Assembly (NCBI RefSeq): GCF_000739735.1
Contig: NZ_BBJF01000013.1
Span: 1-64,000 of the forward strand
Source of the DNA: Paraburkholderia ginsengisoli NBRC 100965
GTDB lineage: Bacteria; Pseudomonadota; Gammaproteobacteria; Burkholderiales; Burkholderiaceae
DNA length: 64,000 nucleotides
Reading direction: 5' to 3'
Shown here: in pieces, positions 50,383-58,184 of the stretch
Layout: every line of letters begins with the position of its first letter
How positions within the stretch are numbered: the first letter of the stretch is position 1
Made by a program: the position numbers and the translations under genes
The notes under the pieces: generated by a model
Databases searched by the model: none
What the model was told of the DNA's origin: nothing
What the model saw: the letters and a program-made list of their open reading frames with translations, nothing else

Positions 50383-51024
50383 ATGTCCACCACCAGTCTC
50401 TTTCTCACTGCTGCGGGCGTCGGCCTCGCGATTGCCGCGCCGGTCGGTCCGATGGGCATGCTGTGCATCCGCCGGACATTGACGGGCGGCCCGCGCGCGG
50501 GACTTGCGATCGGCTTCGGCATCGCGTCCGGCGACGCGTTCTACGGACTGATCGCGGCGCTCGGCCTCGTTGGCATCTCGCAGTTCATGCTCGCTTACGA
50601 TCGCCCGTTGCATCTGCTCGCCGGTCTGTTCCTGCTTTATCTCGGCGTGCGCACGCTGCTGCAGAAGCCGCCCGCCGACACCTCGAACGGCAACGGCGAC
50701 GGCCGGCTCGCCCAGGTGGGCCGCGCCGGCGCACTGCGCGCTTACGCGAGCGCGTTGCTGCTCACGCTGACCAATCCGCAGACCGTCATCATGTTCGCCG
50801 CGCTCTTCACGACGCTCGCACCGCGCGGCGCGTTCTCTCCCGCGATCGCGCTGACCACGGTGGGTGGCGTGTTCGTCGGCTCGATCGCGTGGTGGTGCTT
50901 TCTCGTGACGGTGGTGTCGCTCGCGCGTCACGCGATCGGCGCCAGGCTGCGGGTTGCGATCGACCGCGTGGTGGGGCTCACGCTGGCGGCATTTGGGGTC
51001 GTCGAGATTCGCCGGGCGCTTTGA
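50383..51024 (+). CDS. LysE/RhtB-family amino-acid exporter
   Basis: A 213-residue inner-membrane protein with five to six membrane segments. The N-terminal GLAIAAPVGPMGMLCIRRTL has the invariant PxGPxxxxxxR pattern, and LTLTNPQTVIMFAALF is the second family block. It probably exports an amino acid or related metabolite. It is a single gene with no regulator next to it. Confidence 0.9.
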   Translation: MSTTSLFLTAAGVGLAIAAPVGPMGMLCIRRTLTGGPRAGLAIGFGIASGDAFYGLIAALGLVGISQFMLAYDRPLHLLAGLFLLYLGVRTLLQKPPADTSNGNGDGRLAQVGRAGALRAYASALLLTLTNPQTVIMFAALFTTLAPRGAFSPAIALTTVGGVFVGSIAWWCFLVTVVSLARHAIGARLRVAIDRVVGLTLAAFGVVEIRRAL

Positions 51025-51399
51025 GTTGCGCTTGCGGCGAGGCGCCCGGCCGCACTTGGGCCGCGCTTTGACCCGTACTTTGAGTCCGCTTTGAGCAGTA
51101 CATCGGGCCGTACTTTGAGCCGTACTTTGAAGCGTACGCCGCACTGCACGCCGAGCCGCACTCCAAGCCACTCCCGCCGCCCCCAAACCCCGCGCAGGCG
51201 CCTCTGCCCCGATCGCGCACGCAAGCGCAGCAGTTTTGCGACAATAGCGGCTTTCGCCGCGCCGCGGCGGCCCGTGGCGCGCCTGGGTAGAGTAGCCACC
51301 CGCAACCTGCACACCAAGTGCCAGCGGCGCGCGGCGGCTCACACGCGCCGGCCCTGCCGCCCAACCATCTCACCCATCCGACCGTCAGCGGTCCGCTCA
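51025..51399. other. Spacer of 375 bp with short degenerate repeats
   Basis: The sequence CCGTACTTTGAG occurs at 51073 and 51108 and, with one change, at 51120; CCGCGCTTTGAC (51061) and CCGCTTTGAG (51086) are related. No gene or terminator is recognised. The repeats read like a decayed 12-bp tandem array. Confidence 0.6.
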
Positions 51400-52188
51400 A
51401 TGGCACTTCCCCACATCGATCTGCTGTACTCCGTCTCCGGCCTGTTCGTCGGCTTTCTGGTCGGACTGACGGGCGTCGGCGGCGGCTCGCTGATGACGCC
51501 GATCCTGGTCCTGCTGTTCAACGTGCATCCGGCCACCGCGGTCGGCACCGACTTGCTGTACGCGGCCGCGACCAAGGCGACCGGCACCCTGGTGCATGGG
51601 CTGAAAGGCTCGGTCGACTGGCAGATCACACTGCGCCTCGCCGCCGGCAGCGTACCGGCCGCGACGATCACGCTGATCCTGCTGCATCGCTACGGGATGG
51701 ACACGCCGGGCGCGAGCCGGCTGATCCAGATCGTGCTCGGCGTGGCGTTGCTGGTGACAGCGGTGGCGCTGGTGTTCCGGCCGCAACTCGCGGCGCTCGG
51801 CGCGCGCGGCCAGCGCAAGCCGAAGCAGGGGCGCACGCTCGCGCTAACCATGCTGACGGGCGCGATCCTCGGCGTGCTGGTGTCGCTGACATCGGTGGGC
51901 GCGGGCGCGATCGGCGTGACGGTGTTACTGCTGCTGTATCCGTTGCTGCCAACCACGCGGATCGTCGGTTCGGACATCGCGCATGCGGTGCCGCTCACGC
52001 TGCTGGCGGGCGCGGGTCATTGGCTGCTCGGTTCGGTCGACTGGTCGATGCTGTTGTCGCTGCTGGTGGGCTCGCTGCCGGGCATTGCGATCGGCAGCTA
52101 TCTGTCGTCGCGCGCGCCCGATGCGCTGCTGCGCAACCTGCTCGCCGCTACGCTGACGCTGGTCGGCGTGCGCCTCGTGATGGCCTGA
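51400..52188 (+). CDS. TauE/SafE-family sulfite/anion exporter
   Basis: A 262-residue inner-membrane protein from ATG 51400; the open frame runs further upstream but that part is not homologous to the family. It has about eight membrane segments in two halves. The N-terminal VGLTGVGGGSLMTPILVLL and the second-half LVSLTSVGAGAIGVTVL are the paired TauE/SafE motifs. Members export sulfoacetate, sulfite or organic anions. No neighbouring sulfonate genes are present, so the substrate is open. Confidence 0.9.
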   Translation: MALPHIDLLYSVSGLFVGFLVGLTGVGGGSLMTPILVLLFNVHPATAVGTDLLYAAATKATGTLVHGLKGSVDWQITLRLAAGSVPAATITLILLHRYGMDTPGASRLIQIVLGVALLVTAVALVFRPQLAALGARGQRKPKQGRTLALTMLTGAILGVLVSLTSVGAGAIGVTVLLLLYPLLPTTRIVGSDIAHAVPLTLLAGAGHWLLGSVDWSMLLSLLVGSLPGIAIGSYLSSRAPDALLRNLLAATLTLVGVRLVMA

Positions 52189-52298
52189 CGCCCGAACTCA
52201 GCCGCCAAAGTCACGACGGACCCAGGCGCTGACGTCGGCACCGACTTGAGCACCGGCCTCAGCGCCGACATCGACAGCACGCCGCCCGACCCGTGCCG

Positions 52299-52547
52299 CT
52301 ACTTGAAAAACCGGCAGGTCAGATCGGCCTCGAACTGCCTGATCCATTGACCATGAAGGTCGCGATACGACTGCGTCCAGCCGGCGCGCCGCACCGTGAC
52401 GAGACGCTCGTGCGCGGGCTCGCCGGCCTTCGCGCTGGCGCTGATGTCGAAGTGCACCGGCGCGTAGCCGTGCCGCGCGCACACCAGTTCGAATGCCGCC
52501 CGATCGCCGATCGGCAGATCGGTATAACGAAAAAGCGTGGTTCCCAT
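52299..52547 (-). CDS. Small hypothetical protein (82 residues)
   Basis: From ATG 52547 (GGAG in ATCGGAGTCAGGCT) the product starts MGTTLFRYTDLPIGDRAAFE and ends RFFK. It is a compact mixed alpha/beta-looking protein with no signal or membrane segment. I recognise no family. An upstream in-frame extension to 52649 lacks a ribosome site. Confidence 0.7.
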   Translation of the reverse strand: MGTTLFRYTDLPIGDRAAFELVCARHGYAPVHFDISASAKAGEPAHERLVTVRRAGWTQSYRDLHGQWIRQFEADLTCRFFK

Positions 52548-52697
52548 AGCCTGACTCCGATTCCCATGCGTCACAGTACGCTTCGCGAGCCGTCGAGTCT
52601 GTGTTGCAGCGCACGAAGAACTCGTCGCGACGGCGGGAACCGTCATCACGCTTTCACGAAAACATCACGACAAAAAACAAGGGCTAAAAACAAGGGC

Positions 52698-52727
52698 GAA
52701 AAAAAAGCTCCGGCGTAGTGCCGGAGC
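52698..52727 (-). terminator. Rho-independent terminator of the BON-domain gene
   Basis: On the minus strand GCTCCGGC / GCCGGAGC with a 5-nt loop is followed by a run of eight or more T. It stands 127 bp after the stop of the BON-domain gene. Confidence 0.92.
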
Positions 52728-52853
52728 CCTCGTGCTTCTCTGCTTCAGGACCGCGCGCGCGGTATCGAACCGCTCAAACAGCGTGGGATCGCGTGCGCGA
52801 CTCGCGCTCGCCGGGCGCGGCCCGATTCGTGCCGCGCACTCGTGGCGAACTGC

Positions 52854-53195
52854 TTACTGTTGCATGACGGTCAGTTTGTTCGACACCGACTTCACGCCTG
52901 CGACGCCCTTCGCGGCTTCGCCGGCTGCATCGATCTGGCCTTGGTCCGGCACCGTGCCCGACAGTGTCACCGCACCGCCGCGAGCGCGCACGGAGATGTT
53001 CGATACGTCGAGGCCTTGCGTCTTGGTGAGCGCGCCGCGGACCTTGCGGCCCAGCTGGTTGTTCGCGCGCTTGCCGGCCTTGACGGACGACGCCGCCGAT
53101 GACGGCGCATCGTTCGACTGCGCGTAGACGACGTTGCATGCCAACACCATTGCCACAACCGAACCCAGTGCTTTCAGATAACCGACCGATTTCAT
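52854..53195 (-). CDS. BON-domain periplasmic protein
   Basis: From ATG 53195, with AGAAGGGAAAC upstream, the protein has 113 residues. It has a signal peptide (ALGSVVAMVLACNVVYA, cleaved before QSND) and one BON domain (VRGALTKTQGLDVSNISVRA then GAVTLSGTVPDQGQID and GVAGVKSVSNKL). BON proteins bind phospholipid or stabilise the envelope under osmotic stress, as OsmY does. It is a single gene with its own terminator. Confidence 0.92.
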   Translation of the reverse strand: MKSVGYLKALGSVVAMVLACNVVYAQSNDAPSSAASSVKAGKRANNQLGRKVRGALTKTQGLDVSNISVRARGGAVTLSGTVPDQGQIDAAGEAAKGVAGVKSVSNKLTVMQQ

Positions 53196-53801
53196 AGTTT
53201 CCCTTCTCCTTGGTTTCACATTGGACCGCGTGTAGAAGCGGCTTCGTTACGACTACGGGCGACCTGCGCGAGACGCGTCGAAGTGCGTCGCGCCGCCGGC
53301 CGACTATGGCTGCAACACGATGTGCGAGAGGCGGGAGAAGCTGGCTGCCAGGTGCCGCATGCGATGGCGGGCATGCACGCGGTATGGAACCGGCAAGCCG
53401 CGAGGATCGTCGGCGGGCCCGGTTCTGGTGTGTCGTGCCGGGTCACGCCGCGCAAACCCTGGTTCGCGGCAGCGATGCTCAATTTAATGCACACGAGCCG
53501 GAAGCGCAAAGGGTTTAGTCGTCCGCGTGGCATCACGGCCATGCCGCGTTCACGCCGGCGTCACACCCGGTCACCCGGCGCTCACGATTTGTTACGGGTT
53601 TGTCGGCGTCTTGCGCCGCCACGCGTTTCGCCGTCCTGTGAATCTCAGGTACCATCGGCGCGACGCGCGTGGCCGCGCGGCTTGCCCGACATCCGCCGTG
53701 GCCGGCCCGGCCGGGCTCGCGCGCGCCGCGCGTCTCACGCGGTTCGTGCGCCGCAGAGCGCCGCCCCTGTCCACTTTCGACCGTAGCCGTCACGTCATCC
53801 G
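53196..53801. other. Spacer of 606 bp, no recognised gene
   Basis: It lies between divergent genes (BON-domain, minus; TAXI protein, plus). Several GC-rich open frames cross it on both strands without motif or ribosome site. Both promoters should be here; I could not define them. Confidence 0.5.
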
Positions 53802-55418
53802 ATGAAGCCCGCTCCCGGCCGCAGAAGCCCTCCCCGTCTCGTCGCCCGTTTCGTCGCGATCTCCTGGCGCGATCTCGCGGTGTCGTTCGGGCCGCTCGTG
53901 CTGCTCGCCGTCGTCGCGATCTGGGCCGCCGTGCGGCTCATCCAGCCCGCCCCGCCCAGTACGCTGACGATCACCACCGGTCCCGAAGGCAGCACCTTCT
54001 GGAATGCCGCGCAGAAGTACAAGGCGATTCTGGCGCGCAACCGCATCACCGTGAACGTGCTGGCTTCGGAAGGCTCGCTGCAGAATCTCAAGCGGCTCTC
54101 GGACCGGCGGTCGAACGTCGATGTCGGCTTCGTGCAAGGCGGCATCGCGCCCGGCGCGGTGGACAAGAATCTGATGTCGCTCGGCAGCGTCGCCTATGTG
54201 CCGCTCGCGGTCTTCTATCACGGGCCGCCCGTCATGTGGCTGTCGGAGTTCAAGGGCCAGCGCCTCGCGGTCGGCGCCGAGGGCAGCGGCACGCGCGAGC
54301 TCGCGCTCACGTTGCTCAAGGCCAATGGCATCGTGCCGGGCGGCGCGACCAAACTGCTGCCGCTGTCCGGTGACGACGCCGCCGACGCGCTCATCTCCGG
54401 CAAGGTCGACGCGGCCTTCCTCGCCGGCGATTCGGCGCAGCCGGCGGTGATGGGCAAGTTGTATCGCACACCGAACGTGCGCTTCTACGATTTCACGCAG
54501 GCCGAGGCGTACACGCGCCGCTTCCCGTATCTGACGCAGTTGAAGATGCCGATGGGATCGTTCGACCTCGGCAAGAATCTGCCGTCGGCGTCGATCAGCA
54601 TCGTCGCGCCGACCGCCGAGCTGGTGGCGCGCGACTCGCTGCATCCCGCGCTGTCGGATCTGCTGATCGAAGCCGCGCGCGAAGTGCACGGCGGCGCGAC
54701 CATCATGCAGCGCGCCGGCGAATTCCCCGCACCGCTCGCGCATGACTTCCCGATCAGCGACGACGCCGCGCGCTACTACAAGTCGGGCAAGAGCTTCCTC
54801 TACCGGATGCTGCCGTTCTGGGTCGCGAGTCTCGCCGACCGGCTGCTGGTGATCGTGGTGCCGTTGGTGGTGCTGCTGGTGCCGGCGTTGCGTGTCGTGC
54901 CGGGGCTGTATGCGTGGCGGGTGAAATCGCGGATTTATCGCTGGTACGGCTCGCTGATCGCGATCGAGCGCAGCGCGCTCAGCGAACACTCGTCGGCGGA
55001 GCGCGCGTCGCTGATCGAGCGGCTCGACGCGATCGAGGATTCGGTCAACGGATTGAAGATGCCGCTCGCGTATGCGGACCAGTTTTATGTGCTGCGCGAG
55101 CATATCGGCTTCGTGCGTCGGCGGCTGACGGAAAGTCGCGAGGTACAGCGCGATGAAGCGGGCGACTCCGCGGACGGCGGGTCGAATGACGAGTTGGATG
55201 GCGAGTCAGCCAGCCGGGTCGGCGACACGACCGACGCACCGAACGAAGCCGGCGGCGCCGAACCCGCACCGCCCTCCTCCGCCGAAGCCCGAGAACCGCA
55301 TGAGGCACCTGGGACGCATAAGCCGCGAGAGGCCCACGAGGCCTCCGAAGCAGCGGAACTCGGCGCGACGCCCGATCACCCGGCCGACTCCGGCGGCAAA
55401 GGTTCCAAACCATATTGA
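53802..55418 (+). CDS. TAXI-family TRAP-type binding protein, membrane-anchored
   Basis: A 538-residue protein. Residues 25-45 are a membrane anchor (SFGPLVLLAVVAIWAAVRLI), residues about 50-340 a TAXI solute-binding domain (TLTITTGPEGSTFWNAAQKY, then VDVGFVQGGI and GDDAADALISGKVDAAFLAG), and residues about 345-375 a second membrane segment (LLVIVVPLVVLLVPAL). A helical region follows, then an acidic low-complexity tail of about 90 residues. TAXI proteins usually bind ligands such as glutamate for TRAP transporters, but no TRAP membrane gene is next to it. The anchoring and cytoplasmic tail suggest a sensor or orphan. Confidence 0.87.
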   Translation: MKPAPGRRSPPRLVARFVAISWRDLAVSFGPLVLLAVVAIWAAVRLIQPAPPSTLTITTGPEGSTFWNAAQKYKAILARNRITVNVLASEGSLQNLKRLSDRRSNVDVGFVQGGIAPGAVDKNLMSLGSVAYVPLAVFYHGPPVMWLSEFKGQRLAVGAEGSGTRELALTLLKANGIVPGGATKLLPLSGDDAADALISGKVDAAFLAGDSAQPAVMGKLYRTPNVRFYDFTQAEAYTRRFPYLTQLKMPMGSFDLGKNLPSASISIVAPTAELVARDSLHPALSDLLIEAAREVHGGATIMQRAGEFPAPLAHDFPISDDAARYYKSGKSFLYRMLPFWVASLADRLLVIVVPLVVLLVPALRVVPGLYAWRVKSRIYRWYGSLIAIERSALSEHSSAERASLIERLDAIEDSVNGLKMPLAYADQFYVLREHIGFVRRRLTESREVQRDEAGDSADGGSNDELDGESASRVGDTTDAPNEAGGAEPAPPSSAEAREPHEAPGTHKPREAHEASEAAELGATPDHPADSGGKGSKPY

Positions 55419-55507
55419 CGGGTGCAAGCCGGAGCCGCACCGCGTAAGATCATTACAATTTTGACGTTGTAGCGAACATCGTCAGACAGGCAATTCGGGA
55501 GACATTT

Positions 55508-56149
55508 ATGACCGTTGGCATCGACGCCAGGCAACCGCTGTGGTTTTACGACTTTGTCTCGCCGTTCACCTACCTGTTGCTCGAGCAACACGACAAATGG
55601 CCCGGCTTCGACTTCGCGTTCACGCCGGTCGTGCTGAACGACCTGTACGCCCACTGGGGACAGCGGCCCGCGTACAGCGTGCCCGCCAAGCGCACCTTCA
55701 TGTACCGGCATGCGCTGTTTCGCGCGGAGCAACTCGGCATCCCGTACAAGATGCCGCCGGTGCACCCGTTCGATTCGATGAAGCCATTACTGCTGGCCAC
55801 CGCCGCGAACGGCGACATCAGCTTCGTGCGCGAGATCTTTCGTTTCATCTGGCGTGAAGGCCGCGACCCGTCGAGCGATGCGGCCTTCGCCGAGTTGTGC
55901 GAACGCGTCGGCATGCCGGACGGTCCGGAGCGCATCAAGAGCGAGGAAGTGAAAGCGCAATTGCAGCGCAATACGGCGGACGCGATCGGGCTCGGCGTCT
56001 ATGGCGTGCCAACCTTCCGTCTGAACGATCAGTTGTTCTGGGGCGAAGACGCGTTGCCGATGGTGCTCTACTGCGCGCGCACGCCGAACTGGCTCGAATC
56101 GCAGGAAGTGAAGCGGATCAGCTCGCTGCCGTCGGGGCTCGCGGACTAA
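55508..56149 (+). CDS. 2-hydroxychromene-2-carboxylate isomerase-like (DsbA-fold GST kappa) protein
   Basis: A 213-residue protein with GGGAG nine bases before the ATG. The N-terminal WFYDFVSPFTYLLLEQ (Ser in place of the DsbA CxxC) and the C-terminal GLGVYGVPTFRLNDQLFWGEDAL are the HCCA isomerase/kappa GST pattern. The known members isomerise ring-cleavage products of naphthalene using glutathione; most genomic copies have unknown roles. It is single, followed by the LysR gene after 291 bp. Confidence 0.9.
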   Translation: MTVGIDARQPLWFYDFVSPFTYLLLEQHDKWPGFDFAFTPVVLNDLYAHWGQRPAYSVPAKRTFMYRHALFRAEQLGIPYKMPPVHPFDSMKPLLLATAANGDISFVREIFRFIWREGRDPSSDAAFAELCERVGMPDGPERIKSEEVKAQLQRNTADAIGLGVYGVPTFRLNDQLFWGEDALPMVLYCARTPNWLESQEVKRISSLPSGLAD

Positions 56150-56440
56150 GCGGTGGAGTGACGGTGCCGTTGAGCGGGTCGGGCTTCAGGCGACACGGGC
56201 AGCGGAGTGGTTTGCGATTCGCGGCTCGCCCGGCATCGGCATAGGTTTGCGCCTCGCGCACAATAAGATCGCATCGACGAACGCCCGCTGATGCCGGCCA
56301 TACCGCACCCGCTATGCCGCTACCCCGCAAACGGGCCTAAGGTTATAACCTTTTGCGCCCCGCACGCGGGCTGTGTCGCGCGACGGCTTCGTCCGACGTT
56401 TCGTCGTCAACCGCCGTGCCCGCACCGCCCCGCTTAAACC

Positions 56441-57418
56441 ATGGACGACGACACCGCCGCCTCCCTCGATATCTGGCTCGTGCGCGTGCTGCGCACGCTG
56501 CTGGTCGAGCGCAGCGTCACGCAGACCGCGCTGCGTCTGAATCAGACCCAGCCGGCCATCAGCACGGCGCTGCGCAAACTGCGCGAGACGCTGAACGACC
56601 CGATCCTCGTGCGCGGCAAAGCGGGCATGGTGCCGACCGAATACGGCGAATCGCTGCTCGCGAGCGCGCAACGCGTGCTGCGCGAAGTCGATTTCGTCGC
56701 GACGCCGCATGGCGACTTCGACCCCGGCCGCTCGCGCCGCACTTTTCGCGTGGCCGCGCCCGATTATCTGAACGACTTCTTCATGCCGACCGTGATCGCG
56801 CAGTTTCGCGAAGCGGCGCCGCATGCGCGGCTCGAAATCGAATCGCTTGGGCCGCTGCTCGATCACCCGGCCGCGCTCGACGCCGGCGAACTCGATCTGG
56901 TGATCGGCAACTGGCCGAAGCCCGACGCGCGTTTCGCACGCAGCGATCTGTTCTCGGATACCGTGGTCTGCCTGATGCGCGCCGATCATCCGCTGACCCG
57001 CGCGCCAATGACGCGCGAAGCGTATCTCGCGGCGCCCCATCTCGCGCCGACGCCCTATAGCGGCGCGCGCGGCGGCGCGATCGACACGGGCTTCGCGCGC
57101 GCGCACGCCGAGCGGCGCATCGTGGCGACGCTGCCCTACTTCGGGCTGGTGCCGCAGACGCTGCTGCAATCGGATCTGATCTTCACGACGACGCGCCGCT
57201 TCGCGATGCACTACGCCGACATGTTGCCGCTCGCGGTGGTCGAGGTGCCGATCGCGTTTCCACGCATCAAGTGCTATCAGCTATGGCATCCGCAGCCGGA
57301 CCGGCCGAGCGATGTCGGCTGGTTGCGCGCGTTGATGTCGCAAGTGTCGGATGGATTGGTCGCGCGGAAAGTGCGTCGTGGGAAGCGGACCCGGCAGAAC
57401 GACGTGCCGGGCAAGTAG
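56441..57418 (+). CDS. LysR-family transcriptional regulator
   Basis: A 325-residue regulator. The N-terminal winged helix-turn-helix is SVTQTALRLNQTQPAISTAL (residues about 26-45), followed by a type 2 periplasmic-binding-like sensor domain (RTFRVAAPDYLNDFFMPTVI, then GELDLVIGNWPK). It is convergent with xdhC and might control the xdh genes, but LysR regulators commonly act on a divergent neighbour, and here that would be the isomerase side. The target is undecided. Confidence 0.93.
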   Translation: MDDDTAASLDIWLVRVLRTLLVERSVTQTALRLNQTQPAISTALRKLRETLNDPILVRGKAGMVPTEYGESLLASAQRVLREVDFVATPHGDFDPGRSRRTFRVAAPDYLNDFFMPTVIAQFREAAPHARLEIESLGPLLDHPAALDAGELDLVIGNWPKPDARFARSDLFSDTVVCLMRADHPLTRAPMTREAYLAAPHLAPTPYSGARGGAIDTGFARAHAERRIVATLPYFGLVPQTLLQSDLIFTTTRRFAMHYADMLPLAVVEVPIAFPRIKCYQLWHPQPDRPSDVGWLRALMSQVSDGLVARKVRRGKRTRQNDVPGK

Positions 57419-57563
57419 AAGGGGAAATTTTGCGCGGCGCGGGCGTTCCGGAATGCGACGCCCGCGTGTGCCGCATGTGTACCGCATGTGCCGCGTGTGC
57501 CGTGCTAAAGCGCCAGCGTGAATGAGTGCCGGTGCAGCAGACAGCAGACAGGCGCAGTCCGCG

Positions 57564-58184
57564 TCAAACGCTCGCGCAGAGCTTTTGCGTGGCGACCTGC
57601 GCCACCACTTGCCGCGTGCGGATTTGCAGCAGTTCCGCGCACACCGCGACCGCGATCGCCGACGGCGCTTTATCGACGATGCCGTCCACCCCGATCGGGC
57701 ACGTCATCTCCACGAGCCGATCCGCCTCCACCCCGCGCTCGATCAAACGCCGCTCGAATTTCACGCGCTTGGTCTTCGAGCCGATCATGCCGAAGTAAGT
57801 GAAGTCGCGTCGCCGCATGATGCGCGCGGCCAGCGAAAAATCGAGCGCGTGGTTGTGCGTCATCACAAGAAAGTACGTGCCGGGCGGCGCCGTATCGACG
57901 ATCGCATCGGGCGTGTCGGTCGCTTCGATCTGCACGTTGGCGGGCGTCTCATCAGGGAACAGTTCGTCGCGCTCGTCGACCCACTGGACCACGCACGGCA
58001 AGCTGCCGAGCAGCCTGACGAGCGCATGCCCGACGTGTCCCGCGCCGAACAGCACGATGTGCATCGGCACCGGACGCTGCGTCGGCACCGCGCTGCGCCG
58101 ACCGATCTGAATGGGCAAAGCATCGTTCATGGCGATCATCCCGGTGAGCGGAGGATTCACGTGCGCGTTACCCGGCGCGCTCAT
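57564..58184 (-). CDS. xdhC: Xanthine dehydrogenase accessory protein XdhC, N-terminal domain missing
   Basis: A 206-residue protein. Residues 40-60 are a Rossmann loop (HIVLFGAGHVGHALVRLLGS), followed by VVQWVDERDELFP and FGMIGSKTKRVKFERRL, all of the C-terminal XdhC domain. Normal XdhC has an N-terminal XdhC/CoxI domain of about 100 or more residues with conserved Cys that handles the molybdenum cofactor; here only a short unrelated leader precedes the Rossmann part. Its ATG overlaps the xdhB stop by 4 bp, so the short form appears intended rather than a mis-set start. It inserts the sulfurated cofactor into XdhB in full-length relatives. Confidence 0.88.
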   Translation of the reverse strand: MSAPGNAHVNPPLTGMIAMNDALPIQIGRRSAVPTQRPVPMHIVLFGAGHVGHALVRLLGSLPCVVQWVDERDELFPDETPANVQIEATDTPDAIVDTAPPGTYFLVMTHNHALDFSLAARIMRRRDFTYFGMIGSKTKRVKFERRLIERGVEADRLVEMTCPIGVDGIVDKAPSAIAVAVCAELLQIRTRQVVAQVATQKLCASV

